DNA of 18,354 nucleotides from Geobacter sp. UBA698. GTDB lineage: Bacteria; Desulfobacterota; Desulfuromonadia; Geobacterales; Pseudopelobacteraceae. The notes under the pieces were generated by a model. It was not told where the DNA came from and ran no database searches. It worked only from the letters and a program-made list of their open reading frames with translations. This document shows positions 1 to 7,476 of this stretch, one piece after another (position 1 is the first letter of the stretch; the number at the start of each line of letters is the position of its first letter). Location: NCBI GenBank assembly GCA_002298925.1, contig DBMM01000068.1:1-18354 (forward strand). The letters are read 5' to 3'. The translations under genes were made by a program, and so were the position numbers.

Positions 1-69
1 TATGCAACTGCGAAAGTTGAGTATATAATATAATTAGCCTCTTACCTTATAAACAGGGATTACACGTTT

Positions 70-870
70 ATGGCACTGGCAATCAATACACATAAGCTGC
101 AAGCCCTGATCGAAGAACCATTTGTTGTTCCCTCGCCCCATGAGTTGCGGCGAGAGGGAACGGTTTTCTTCATTGGCGGTAGCCTGCCGGTCTTCGAGAC
201 TCTGGAAACCATGTACGAGAGCCATTGCCAGGAATCATCCGGCCTGTTCCACGTCACTTTTTCCGGTCGCGACGAATTGCAGAGCAATCTGGAACTGGTG
301 CGACAGATTAAGAAAAACTTTTCCGTGCGTATGATGGGGCGCATCAACTACGACCTGCCGGATAGGCTTTTTGAACAGCTCTACCTGGCCGGCCTGGATC
401 TGCTCGATATCCCCTGGCATGTGCTGGCAGGAACTACACGCACGTCCGGTCATGATCGGTTGCCGGCCCTTGTGAAGGCCGCTGCCGCCTTTCCGCGCTG
501 GTCCCTGACTTCATCGATCCTGTCGGACGAAATGGAGGTGCAAGCGGTACGCATCGCCATCGACAACCTGCTGGATAAGGGGCTCGTTCCGCTTTTATCC
601 ATGCCCGCCAGGGCAGGCGCTGTGGGCCGCGATGATGCGACTGGACTCTTCGGCTACCTGGCCGATGCCTGGCAGCGTTATGATGTGCCGGTCAAACCCC
701 TGCTGCCGCTGATCCGGCTGTCGACACCGCTGGAACCGTGCGAAAGCGGGGGCTTCTTGCGCAGCGCCATCGATCGCTTCCATGACCGCCGGATGATGGT
801 CTCTTCCGACCTGCGCCGTCACCTGCGCACCAGCGGGGCCGAAGCTTCCTTCGAATCTTCCGGACTGTGA
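70..870 (+). CDS. Conserved-looking hypothetical protein, first gene of the sulfate-assimilation operon
   Basis: I do not recognise this 266-residue protein. It has no signal peptide and no membrane segments, so it is probably cytoplasmic. Hydrophobic strands alternate with amphipathic helices (VFFIGG near 31-36, FHVTF near 60-64, VRMMGRI near 86-92, LDLLDIPWHVLAG near 109-121, LVPLLSMPARAG near 172-183). This gives a TIM-barrel-like rhythm reminiscent of the core of radical SAM proteins, but no CX3CX2C cluster motif is present. That fold is inference. The ATG at 70 is preceded by a weak AGGGA at 55-59. The stop overlaps the next start by one base (TGATG), so translation is probably coupled to the permease. 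Its place before a permease and cysHDN suggests a role in sulfate uptake or its control, but nothing in the sequence proves it. Confidence 0.8.
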   Translation: MALAINTHKLQALIEEPFVVPSPHELRREGTVFFIGGSLPVFETLETMYESHCQESSGLFHVTFSGRDELQSNLELVRQIKKNFSVRMMGRINYDLPDRLFEQLYLAGLDLLDIPWHVLAGTTRTSGHDRLPALVKAAAAFPRWSLTSSILSDEMEVQAVRIAIDNLLDKGLVPLLSMPARAGAVGRDDATGLFGYLADAWQRYDVPVKPLLPLIRLSTPLEPCESGGFLRSAIDRFHDRRMMVSSDLRRHLRTSGAEASFESSGL

Positions 871-2318
871 TGGAACCCATCTCCTTCGACAAGCCGCTCA
901 AGATTGACACGCGACCGCTCTGGATGATCGTCATCGACCGCACCGGGCGCTACCAGATTATCAGCGTGTTTGTGATCGCCGTACTGGTTCTGTTCAATCT
1001 CACACCGCCGCAGGGATTGAGCAGCAACGGTTATCATGCCATCGTCCTGTTCGGCGCGACGATTTTTCTCTGGGTTTCTGGACTGCTGCCGATCGCTGCC
1101 ACGGCCCTGCTTTCCATGGTGATGCTGCCGCTGCTGGGGATCATGGATGCCAAGAGCACCTATGCCCAGTTCGGCAACGAAGCGGTATTCTTCATTCTGG
1201 GGGCCTTCATCCTGGCGGCGGCCATGACCGGCAGCGGCCTGTCGGCCCGTCTGGCCCGGGCCATGCTGGCCCGCTTCGGCCGGACACCCCGTACGCTGGC
1301 CCTGACCGTTTTCCTGCTCTGCACCGCGCTTTCCTACTGCATGAGTGAGCATGCCGTGGCCGCCATGATGTTCCCGGTGGTGTCCGAAATCGTCGCCAGC
1401 CTCGGTCTGGAACAGGGCAAGAGCCGCTATGCCGGGCTGCTCTTCATGTCCATAGCCTGGGGCTGCATTATCGGCGGCATCGCCACCTTCCTGGGGGGAG
1501 CACGGGCACCGCTGGCGGCCAGTATCCTCAAGGAATCCACCGGGCTGCACTTCTCCTTTCTGGAGTGGATGACCGCCGCCAGCATGATTGTCCTGCCGCT
1601 GATCCTGATCGGCTTTCCGCTGCTGCTGCGCTTCTTCCCCCAGGATGTGTCCAGCGTGGAAGGGGGCATGCGCTACCTCAACCGCAAGCGGCTTGAAGTC
1701 GGCAAAATGGGTTTCAACGAGCTGATAGTTGCTGTGGTGATGTTCGCCACCATTGTCAGCTGGATGACGCTGGGGGAAAAAACGGGACTGGCCGCCATCG
1801 CCATCCTGGCTGCGGTGGTGCTGTTCACCTTCCGTGTTGTAAGCTGGGAATCGATCGAAGAATATGTCAACTGGGGCATTATCCTGATGTACGGTGGTTC
1901 CATCGCCCTGGCCGGAGCTCTGGAGAAAAGCGGGGCGGCCCTCTGGATTGTCAAGCGGGTTTTGAATGTCTTTACCCCATCGCCCTTTGGGTTGATCGCG
2001 GTCATCTCCTTTGTGGCCATCATCCTGACCGAGTGCATCAGCCACGCTGCCGTGGTGGCTATCTTCATGCCGATCGGTCTTAGCCTGGCTGCGAGCATGG
2101 GGATGGACCCCAAAGTGATGACCCTTTCCATCGCTCTGCCGGCCGGCCTGGCCTACTGCCTTCCCATGGGCACACCGGCCACGGCCATCGCTTACGGTTC
2201 CGGCTATCTTAAGAGCCGTGACATAATCATCCCCGGGGCCTTGATCATGCTGGTGTCGTGGCTGTTGTTTCTGTTTTCGGCATATTTCATCTGGCCGCTG
2301 ATCGGGCTGAAGATTTAG
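870..2318 (+). CDS. DASS/SLC13-family anion permease, probably sulfate uptake
   Basis: A 482-residue integral inner-membrane protein with about a dozen hydrophobic segments and a charged N-terminus, the usual size for divalent anion:sodium symporters (DASS/SLC13). The two-fold repeat is visible: LPIAATALLSMVMLPLLG (73-90) and YCMSEHAVAAMMFPV (156-170) in the first half, then TECISHAAVVAIFMPIGL (387-404) and GTPATAIAYGSG (434-445) in the second. The ATG at 870 shares a base with the preceding stop; a GTG at 867 would add one residue. Placement before cysHDN points to sulfate, or possibly thiosulfate, as substrate (inference). The odd feature is that both Ser-Asn-Thr motifs that bind substrate and sodium in characterised members are altered, to Ser-Glu-His (159-161) and Ser-His-Ala (391-393). 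Confidence 0.88.
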   Translation: MEPISFDKPLKIDTRPLWMIVIDRTGRYQIISVFVIAVLVLFNLTPPQGLSSNGYHAIVLFGATIFLWVSGLLPIAATALLSMVMLPLLGIMDAKSTYAQFGNEAVFFILGAFILAAAMTGSGLSARLARAMLARFGRTPRTLALTVFLLCTALSYCMSEHAVAAMMFPVVSEIVASLGLEQGKSRYAGLLFMSIAWGCIIGGIATFLGGARAPLAASILKESTGLHFSFLEWMTAASMIVLPLILIGFPLLLRFFPQDVSSVEGGMRYLNRKRLEVGKMGFNELIVAVVMFATIVSWMTLGEKTGLAAIAILAAVVLFTFRVVSWESIEEYVNWGIILMYGGSIALAGALEKSGAALWIVKRVLNVFTPSPFGLIAVISFVAIILTECISHAAVVAIFMPIGLSLAASMGMDPKVMTLSIALPAGLAYCLPMGTPATAIAYGSGYLKSRDIIIPGALIMLVSWLLFLFSAYFIWPLIGLKI

Positions 2319-2349
2319 TAAGTTTATCAGGGTTAAGAAAGGAATTGTC

Positions 2350-3036
2350 ATGAGCATAACCATATCCCCCGATACTTCTGCCGCCGAAATCCTGCGTCTC
2401 GGCATCGAAGCCGCCAACGGTCCGGTCTCCCTGGCCTGCTCCTTCTCGCTGGAGGATGTGGCCATCATCGACATCGCCCATAAGGCCGGTCTGAAACTGG
2501 GTGTCTTCGCCATAGATACCGGCCGCCTGAACGAGGAAACCTACGAGGTGGCCGAAGCGCTGACCGAGCGTTACCGCCTCAAGATCGACTGGTATTTCCC
2601 GCGCCATGAGGAAGTTGAAAAGCTGGAGCGGGAGAAGGGACTGTTCTCCTTCCGGGAATCATTGGAAAACCGCCACGAGTGCTGCCATATCCGCAAGGTG
2701 GAGCCGCTCTCCAGGGCGCTGAAAGATCTGAAAGGGTGGGTGACCGGCATGCGCCGGCAGCAGGGCGTCACCCGCGGCGATCTGGCCGCCATCGAGCGCG
2801 ACGAGCTGAACGGCGGCCTGTTCAAAATCAATCCGCTGATCGAATGGAGCGAGGAAAAGGTGCTGGCCTATTCCAAAGAAAACAACTTGCCGGCAAACCG
2901 GCTGTTCAGGGAAGGGTACCGCTCTATCGGCTGCGCTCCCTGCACCCGGGCGGTCAAGCCGGGGGAGGATGCCCGGGCGGGACGCTGGTGGTGGGAAAAC
3001 CCGGAGAATAAGGAATGTGGCCTGCATAAAAGATAA
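2350..3036 (+). CDS. cysH: Assimilatory adenylyl-sulfate (APS) reductase, thioredoxin-dependent
   Basis: A 228-residue PAPS/APS reductase family enzyme that reduces adenylyl sulfate to sulfite and AMP. The nucleotide-binding region opens with ACSFSLEDV (29-37), followed by AIDTGRLNEETY. The CC pair (111-112) and the CAPC pair (Cys195, Cys198) form the four-cysteine signature of the [4Fe-4S] APS-reducing subtype. The C-terminal KECGLH motif supplies the catalytic Cys223. E. coli-type PAPS reductases lack the cluster cysteines, so APS rather than PAPS is the expected substrate; this matches the absence of an APS kinase gene here. The ATG at 2350 follows AAAGGA at 2338-2343. It lies 31 bp after the permease gene and 64 bp before cysD. 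Electrons would come from thioredoxin. Sulfite reductase must be encoded elsewhere. Confidence 0.95.
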   Translation: MSITISPDTSAAEILRLGIEAANGPVSLACSFSLEDVAIIDIAHKAGLKLGVFAIDTGRLNEETYEVAEALTERYRLKIDWYFPRHEEVEKLEREKGLFSFRESLENRHECCHIRKVEPLSRALKDLKGWVTGMRRQQGVTRGDLAAIERDELNGGLFKINPLIEWSEEKVLAYSKENNLPANRLFREGYRSIGCAPCTRAVKPGEDARAGRWWWENPENKECGLHKR

Positions 3037-3057
3037 AACAGACGCATGATTTTTGAA

Positions 3058-3080
3058 GTCCCCCTTTAAGAAGGGGGGAC
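3058..3080. repeat. Palindromic hairpin between cysH and cysD (half copy of the 5730-5809 repeat)
   Basis: The arms gtcccccttt and aaggggggac form a 10-bp stem with one G-T pair around a 3-nt loop. The sequence from tgaagt through the stem resembles the right half of the larger palindrome after cysN (5770-5797). It has no T-run and lies between co-directional operon genes, so a role in RNA processing or stability is more likely than termination. Confidence 0.6.
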
Positions 3081-3100
3081 GTAACGGAGAACGAATTAAA

Positions 3101-4006
3101 ATGAGCGAAAAACTGACACACCTGCAGCAGCTGGAAGCGGAAAGCATCCATATCATCCGCGAAGTGGTGGCTGAATTCGGCAATCCGGTCATGCTGTATT
3201 CCATCGGCAAGGATTCGGCGGTCATGCTGCACCTGGCCCGCAAGGCCTTTTACCCGGCACCGCCCCCCTTTCCACTGCTGCACGTGGACACCACCTGGAA
3301 GTTCCGCGAGATGATCGAGTTCCGGGACAAGATGGCGGCCGAATGCGGACTCGACCTGATCGTGCATGTGAACAAGGAAGGGGTGGAGCAGGGCATTTCC
3401 CCCTTCACCCATGGATCGGCGCTCTATACCGATGTCATGAAAACCGAGGGGCTGAAGCAGGCACTGGACCGGTACAAGTTCGATGCCGCCTTTGGCGGCG
3501 CCCGCCGGGATGAGGAAAAATCCCGGGCCAAGGAACGGATCTTCTCCTTCCGCAGCGCCAACCACCGCTGGGATCCGAAGAACCAGCGCCCGGAACTCTG
3601 GAACCTGTACAACACCCGCATCAAACCGGGGGAAAGCATCCGCGTCTTCCCGCTTTCCAACTGGACCGAGCTGGACATCTGGCAGTACATCCACCTGGAA
3701 CAGGTGCCGATCGTGCCGCTCTATTACGCCGCGGTTCGGCCGGTGGTGGAGCGCAACGGCATGCTGATCATGGTGGATGACGACCGTATGGAACTTAAGC
3801 CGGGAGAGGTGGTGCAGCACAAATCGGTCCGCTTCCGGACCCTGGGATGCTACCCGCTGACCTGCGCCGTCGAATCAGAGGCGGACACCCTGCCGGAAAT
3901 CATTCAGGAAATGCTGCTGACCCGTACCTCGGAGCGCCAGGGGCGATTGATCGACCATGATCAGGCCGGATCCATGGAGAAGAAGAAACAGGAAGGATAC
4001 TTTTAA
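3101..4006 (+). CDS. cysD: Sulfate adenylyltransferase small subunit (ATP sulfurylase, PP-loop subunit)
   Basis: CysD catalyses adenylation of sulfate by ATP to form APS, in complex with the GTPase CysN. The protein is 301 residues, essentially the length of E. coli CysD. It carries the PP-loop YSIGKDSAVML, then LLHVDTTWKFREM, FGGARRDEEKSRAKER, the WDPKNQRPELWN segment and the SEADTLPEIIQEM region, all familiar in this family. The open frame extends upstream to 3053, but the ATG at 3101 (MSEKLTHLQQLEAESI) matches the family N-terminus and avoids the repeat hairpin at 3058-3080. A modest Shine-Dalgarno (GGAGA) precedes it. It is followed 73 bp later by cysN. Confidence 0.96.
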   Translation: MSEKLTHLQQLEAESIHIIREVVAEFGNPVMLYSIGKDSAVMLHLARKAFYPAPPPFPLLHVDTTWKFREMIEFRDKMAAECGLDLIVHVNKEGVEQGISPFTHGSALYTDVMKTEGLKQALDRYKFDAAFGGARRDEEKSRAKERIFSFRSANHRWDPKNQRPELWNLYNTRIKPGESIRVFPLSNWTELDIWQYIHLEQVPIVPLYYAAVRPVVERNGMLIMVDDDRMELKPGEVVQHKSVRFRTLGCYPLTCAVESEADTLPEIIQEMLLTRTSERQGRLIDHDQAGSMEKKKQEGYF

Positions 4007-4020
4007 TAACAGGCTGAAGA

Positions 4021-4061
4021 CTGAAGGTTGGAATGACTCCGCTTCAGCCTTCAACCTTCAG
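4021..4061. repeat. Inverted repeat between cysD and cysN
   Basis: ctgaaggttg (4021-4030) is an exact inverted match to caaccttcag (4052-4061). Nearby variants of the word gctgaag/cttcagc (4013-4019, 4042-4048) allow alternative pairings. It shares the tgaagg/ccttca core with the hairpins at 5865-5902 and 9002-9032. No T-run follows, so it is unlikely to stop cysD-cysN transcription. Confidence 0.5.
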
Positions 4062-4079
4062 CCTAAATCGAGGTTTTAT

Positions 4080-5699
4080 ATGGCACATCAGTCAGAATTA
4101 ATAGAACAGGATATCCTCGCCTATCTCAAAAGCCAGGAAGAAAAATCTTTACTGCGCTTCATTACCTGTGGCAGCGTCGATGACGGCAAGAGTACCCTCA
4201 TCGGGCGACTGCTCTGGGATTCGAAGATGGTGTTCGAAGACCAGCTGGCGGCGCTGGAGGTGGACAGCAAGAAAGTCGGCACCCAGGGGGGCGCCATTGA
4301 CTATGCCCTGCTGCTGGACGGTTTGCAGGCCGAGCGGGAGCAGGGGATTACCATTGACGTGGCCTACCGCTACTTCTCCACCGATAAGCGCAAGTTCATC
4401 GTCGCCGATACCCCCGGCCACGAGCAGTATACCCGCAACATGGTTACGGGAGCCTCCACCGCCCAGGTAGCGGTGATCCTGGTGGATGCCCGCAAGGGGC
4501 TGCTTACCCAGACCAGACGCCACAGCTATCTGGTCTCCCTGGTCGGCATCCGCCATATCGTGCTGGCGATCAACAAGATGGACCTGATCGATTACGACCA
4601 AAAGCGTTTCGACGCGATCCTGGCTGATTACGAGCAGTTTGCCGCCACGCTCGGTTTCGCCTCGATTACCGCCATCCCGATCTCGGCCTTAAACGGCGAC
4701 AATATCATCGAAGCCAGCGCCAATACCCCCTGGTACCAGGGCTCCACCCTGCTGAACCATCTGGAGACCGTCCAGGTTGAAGCAAAGGACAGGAAACTGC
4801 CCTTCCGGATGCCGGTCCAATGGGTCAACCGCCCCCATCTCGACTTCCGCGGTTTCTGCGGCACAATTGCATCTGGCACCATCCGTCCGGGGGATGAACT
4901 GCAGGTCGCTTCGTCCGGGCGCACCAGCCGCGTAGCCCGGATTGTCACCATGAATGGCGATCTCCCCGAGGCGGTTGCCGGCCAGGCGGTAACCCTGACC
5001 CTGGCGGACGAGATCGACATCAGCCGCGGGGATCTGTTGGCCGTTCCTGACACGCCGCCACTTTACACACGTCATGCGGAGGTGCACCTGGTCTGGTTTC
5101 AGGACGAGCCCATGAAACTGGGGCAGAGCTACCTGGTCAAAAGTGCTGCGGCCCTGACACCTGGCCGAGTCACCGCCGTGCAGTACGCGGTGGATGTCAA
5201 TACCCTGGAGAAGAAGCAGACCAGTACGCTGGGGCTGAACGAAATCGGGGTGGGACGACTGGAGCTGGATCGCGCGCTTCCGTTTGATCCTTACCGCCAG
5301 AACCAGGACACCGGCAGCTTTATTCTGATCGACCGCTTCAGCAACGCCACCGTGGCAGCCGGTATGGTGATCACGGCTGCCCGGGAAGACGATTCGCTGG
5401 AAAGTTTCTTTGGGCTCGAGGCTGCGGCCAGGCGCATTGATCTGTCTGAGACTATTGTTGGCAGTAAGGCTGATGTAGTGGACCTGAGCGAAGAGCCGGG
5501 CGCGATCGAGTTCGATGTCAATGTCGACTTCCTGGATTACCTGGAAAAGGGGAGGCGGGTGCTGTTCAAGCTGCGGGACGTGGCCCAGCTGGAGCCGTTG
5601 GCGCGCCTGGCTTTCGAGCACGACCTGGCATTTCAGTTCAGCCGGTCTGGCGATGGTGTCAATATCCTGCTGCACCGGCGCAGTTTGTCGGAAGAATGA
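4080..5699 (+). CDS. cysN: Sulfate adenylyltransferase large subunit, GTPase
   Basis: CysN is an EF-Tu-like GTPase that couples GTP hydrolysis to APS synthesis by CysD. The G motifs are clear: P-loop GSVDDGKST (31-39), GITID (89-93), DTPGHEQYTRNM (110-121), NKMD (165-168) and SALNG (202-206). They are followed by the two beta-barrel domains. The ATG at 4080 has GAGG at 4070-4073; upstream in-frame starts would read through the intergenic inverted repeat. At 539 residues it is longer than E. coli CysN (about 475). The last ~108 residues are an acidic alpha/beta extension with no Walker A motif, so this is not a CysNC fusion with APS kinase. The gene ends the operon. Confidence 0.95.
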   Translation: MAHQSELIEQDILAYLKSQEEKSLLRFITCGSVDDGKSTLIGRLLWDSKMVFEDQLAALEVDSKKVGTQGGAIDYALLLDGLQAEREQGITIDVAYRYFSTDKRKFIVADTPGHEQYTRNMVTGASTAQVAVILVDARKGLLTQTRRHSYLVSLVGIRHIVLAINKMDLIDYDQKRFDAILADYEQFAATLGFASITAIPISALNGDNIIEASANTPWYQGSTLLNHLETVQVEAKDRKLPFRMPVQWVNRPHLDFRGFCGTIASGTIRPGDELQVASSGRTSRVARIVTMNGDLPEAVAGQAVTLTLADEIDISRGDLLAVPDTPPLYTRHAEVHLVWFQDEPMKLGQSYLVKSAAALTPGRVTAVQYAVDVNTLEKKQTSTLGLNEIGVGRLELDRALPFDPYRQNQDTGSFILIDRFSNATVAAGMVITAAREDDSLESFFGLEAAARRIDLSETIVGSKADVVDLSEEPGAIEFDVNVDFLDYLEKGRRVLFKLRDVAQLEPLARLAFEHDLAFQFSRSGDGVNILLHRRSLSEE

Positions 5700-5729
5700 A
5701 CCCTGACGCAAGTGCGATGTAACATCTAA

Positions 5730-5809
5730 AACCAACCCCCCTCAATCCCCCCTTGTCAGGGGGGAAGCCTTGAAGTCTCCCCTGATAAGGGGAGATTTAG
5801 AGGGGTTTG
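5730..5809. repeat. MITE-like imperfect palindrome downstream of cysN
   Basis: About 80 bp. The left arm (aaccccccctc-type start, then atccccccttgtcagggggg) and the right arm (ctcccctgataaggggag, then atttagaggggttt) are near reverse complements of each other. Each arm is itself a small C-run/G-run hairpin. This double-hairpin layout is typical of short dispersed non-autonomous repeats in intergenic DNA of Geobacter and other bacteria (recollection, not searched). A half copy lies at 3054-3080. Confidence 0.65.
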
Positions 5810-5864
5810 CTGCGAAAGAATAAAAGTTACACGGTACTAGTCGATATATCACTGAATAGAAAAG

Positions 5865-5908
5865 ACTGAAGGCCGAGGGAATTGCTTCCTTCGGCCTTCA
5901 GTTGTTTT
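5865..5908. terminator. Strong hairpin between convergent cysN and the FnIII gene, probable bidirectional terminator
   Basis: A 17-bp stem (5865-5881 with 5886-5902, G-T pairs allowed) closes a TTGC tetraloop. The core ctgaaggccga/tcggccttcag is perfect. The + strand continues with gttgtttt and the - strand with cttttcta, so both convergent transcripts meet a stem followed by T-rich sequence. The T-runs are interrupted, so efficiency is uncertain. Confidence 0.65.
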
Positions 5909-5944
5909 GGAAATTCACGATTCTTCAGATTTTGTTTTTATGAT

Positions 5945-7363
5945 CTACAGGGCAATCTTTCCGGTCACTTTCCCCAGGATAACAACTACATCGCCAAGAT
6001 CGATTTTACCATCCGGGTGAGACGAGCCGTTGGAGTATGGTGCCACATCCATTCGCACCTTTTGGCCGTTGGTGGGCTGAACTTTGCCGACCGCTATCTG
6101 CAACGCCAGCAAGGCGTCATTGATCGTCAACGCGGAGGTCGTGTCTGGCAGAGTGATCACGACGCTGCTGCTCTTGGCTGCAGACACGTTGCCGGCCCCA
6201 TCCTTGGCCCAGGCATAGGCGGTCTTGCTGCCGGCTGCCGAGAAGGTGAAGCTGGCAGGCGCGGAAGCGCTCCAGCCGGCAGCACCGGCGGCCGGGGCGG
6301 CGGCGCTTTCGGTGACCATGTAACCGCTGACAGCCATGTCGTCGCCGGCAGCAAGGCCTGTGACCGGAACGGTCAATGAAGATGCCGTGGCCGGCATGCT
6401 GAACGTGTTGACCAGCGGTGCGGTCGTATCGGCGACAGCATTGTTAACCGTGACTGCAACGGAAGAGGACTGGCCGATGTTCCCGCTGTTATCGTAAGCC
6501 TTGGCAAGCAGCGAGTAGCTGCCGTTCGATACAGACATGGTATTCCAGCTGTAACTGAAGGGGGCCACATTGCCGGCATAGAGGAGTGCGCCGTCCTTGT
6601 AGAACTCGACCTTGCTTACCCCGACGTTGTCGCTGGCAGTGGCGGAGATCGTGACGGTGCCGCTCAGTGTTGAATTGGTGCCCGGTGCGGTCATGGATAC
6701 CGTGGGAGTTGTGGTGTCATTAACGAGCGAAACTGACACCGCGCTCGACTGGCCGACGTTGCCGGCGGCGTCATAGGCCTTGGCCAGCAAGGTATAGCTC
6801 CCGGATGTCAGCGAGGCTGTGTTCCAGGAATAAACGTAGGGTGTGGCCGTATCGGTGGCCTTGAGCACACCGTTTACATAGAACTCGACTTTACTTGTCC
6901 CGACGTTATCGCTGGCAGTTGCGGTAACCGCAACCGTACCGCTTACCGTGGCGTTGTTTGCCGGGCTGCTGAGTGAAGTCGTCGGGGCGAGCAGTTCGGT
7001 GATGCTGGCAATATTCGAGTAGGGGCTTTCCACGCCGGCGGCATTGTAGGCGGTAACTGCAAAGTAATAGGCATGGGCCGGATCGAGACCGCTGATGGTT
7101 GTGGTGGTCTGGTTATTGACATTGATGGGGGCAGCACCCTGGGCAGCCCCTGTTCCCGTGAAGGGCTGGCTGGGTGAGTCGGCCTGGTAATAGACCTTGT
7201 AGCCGGTAACGCTCGCGTCACTGCTGGGATCCCATTTGAGGACCGCAGTGGACGCGAAACAGATGCCCTGCCCAGCCAGTAAGAGGATGCCGGACAGCAG
7301 CATTGCCAGGAATGATTTGCCCGTGATCAGCCGTCCTTTGCTGGTTTCAATTCCCCTGTTCAT
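5945..7363 (-). CDS. Secreted fibronectin type III / Ig-like / dockerin-like protein
   Basis: A 472-residue exported protein. Residues 15-37 form a signal peptide (KSFLAMLLSGILLLAGQG core, cleavage near CFA-STA). An FnIII domain follows (about 38-130; VLKWDPSSDASVTGYKVYY). Then come two similar Ig-like repeats (about 132-310), each with SGTV...ATASDNVG.SKVEFY and a LLAKAYD..GN.GQSS end, and a third, more divergent Ig-like stretch. The C-terminus (INDALLALQIAVG, then DGKIDLGDVVVILGKVTG) is dockerin-like with a calcium-loop pattern. This suits cell-surface attachment or protein-protein contact outside the cell. The ATG at 7363 has AGGAG at 7371-7375; a longer frame to 7441 would translate the riboswitch terminator and is rejected. 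Expression is probably controlled by the upstream cyclic dinucleotide riboswitch. Confidence 0.9.
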   Translation of the reverse strand: MNRGIETSKGRLITGKSFLAMLLSGILLLAGQGICFASTAVLKWDPSSDASVTGYKVYYQADSPSQPFTGTGAAQGAAPINVNNQTTTTISGLDPAHAYYFAVTAYNAAGVESPYSNIASITELLAPTTSLSSPANNATVSGTVAVTATASDNVGTSKVEFYVNGVLKATDTATPYVYSWNTASLTSGSYTLLAKAYDAAGNVGQSSAVSVSLVNDTTTPTVSMTAPGTNSTLSGTVTISATASDNVGVSKVEFYKDGALLYAGNVAPFSYSWNTMSVSNGSYSLLAKAYDNSGNIGQSSSVAVTVNNAVADTTAPLVNTFSMPATASSLTVPVTGLAAGDDMAVSGYMVTESAAAPAAGAAGWSASAPASFTFSAAGSKTAYAWAKDGAGNVSAAKSSSVVITLPDTTSALTINDALLALQIAVGKVQPTNGQKVRMDVAPYSNGSSHPDGKIDLGDVVVILGKVTGKIAL

Positions 7364-7388
7364 TTTTTCTCTCCTGACCGATGTACAC

Positions 7389-7428
7389 AAAAAAGCCGAG
7401 TTGTGATTTCGCCACAATCCGGCTTTTT
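7389..7428 (-). terminator. Intrinsic terminator of the riboswitch expression platform
   Basis: On the minus strand, AAAAAGCCGGATTGTG (7428 to 7413) pairs with the complementary arm 7405 to 7390, and the transcript then reads UUUUUU (A7389-A7394 on the + strand). It lies between the GEMM-I aptamer and the FnIII gene's ribosome binding site. Its 5' arm (7419-7426) is also exactly complementary to 7451-7458, which gives a competing antiterminator. Confidence 0.88.
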
Positions 7429-7476
7429 GAACTTGTTTCATAAAATTAAGAAAGCCGGGTACCGTATACCAGTGTT

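Noticed and set aside
819..2513. Long open frame (564 codons) on the minus strand opposite the permease and cysH
   Set aside because: The translation is low-complexity, rich in Gln, His, Gly and Asp, and is the antisense shadow of two well-supported genes in GC-rich DNA.
3957..4079. Upstream extension of cysN by 41 residues
   Set aside because: It would translate the cysD end and the intergenic inverted repeat; the ATG at 4080 has its own GAGG and gives the normal CysN N-terminus.
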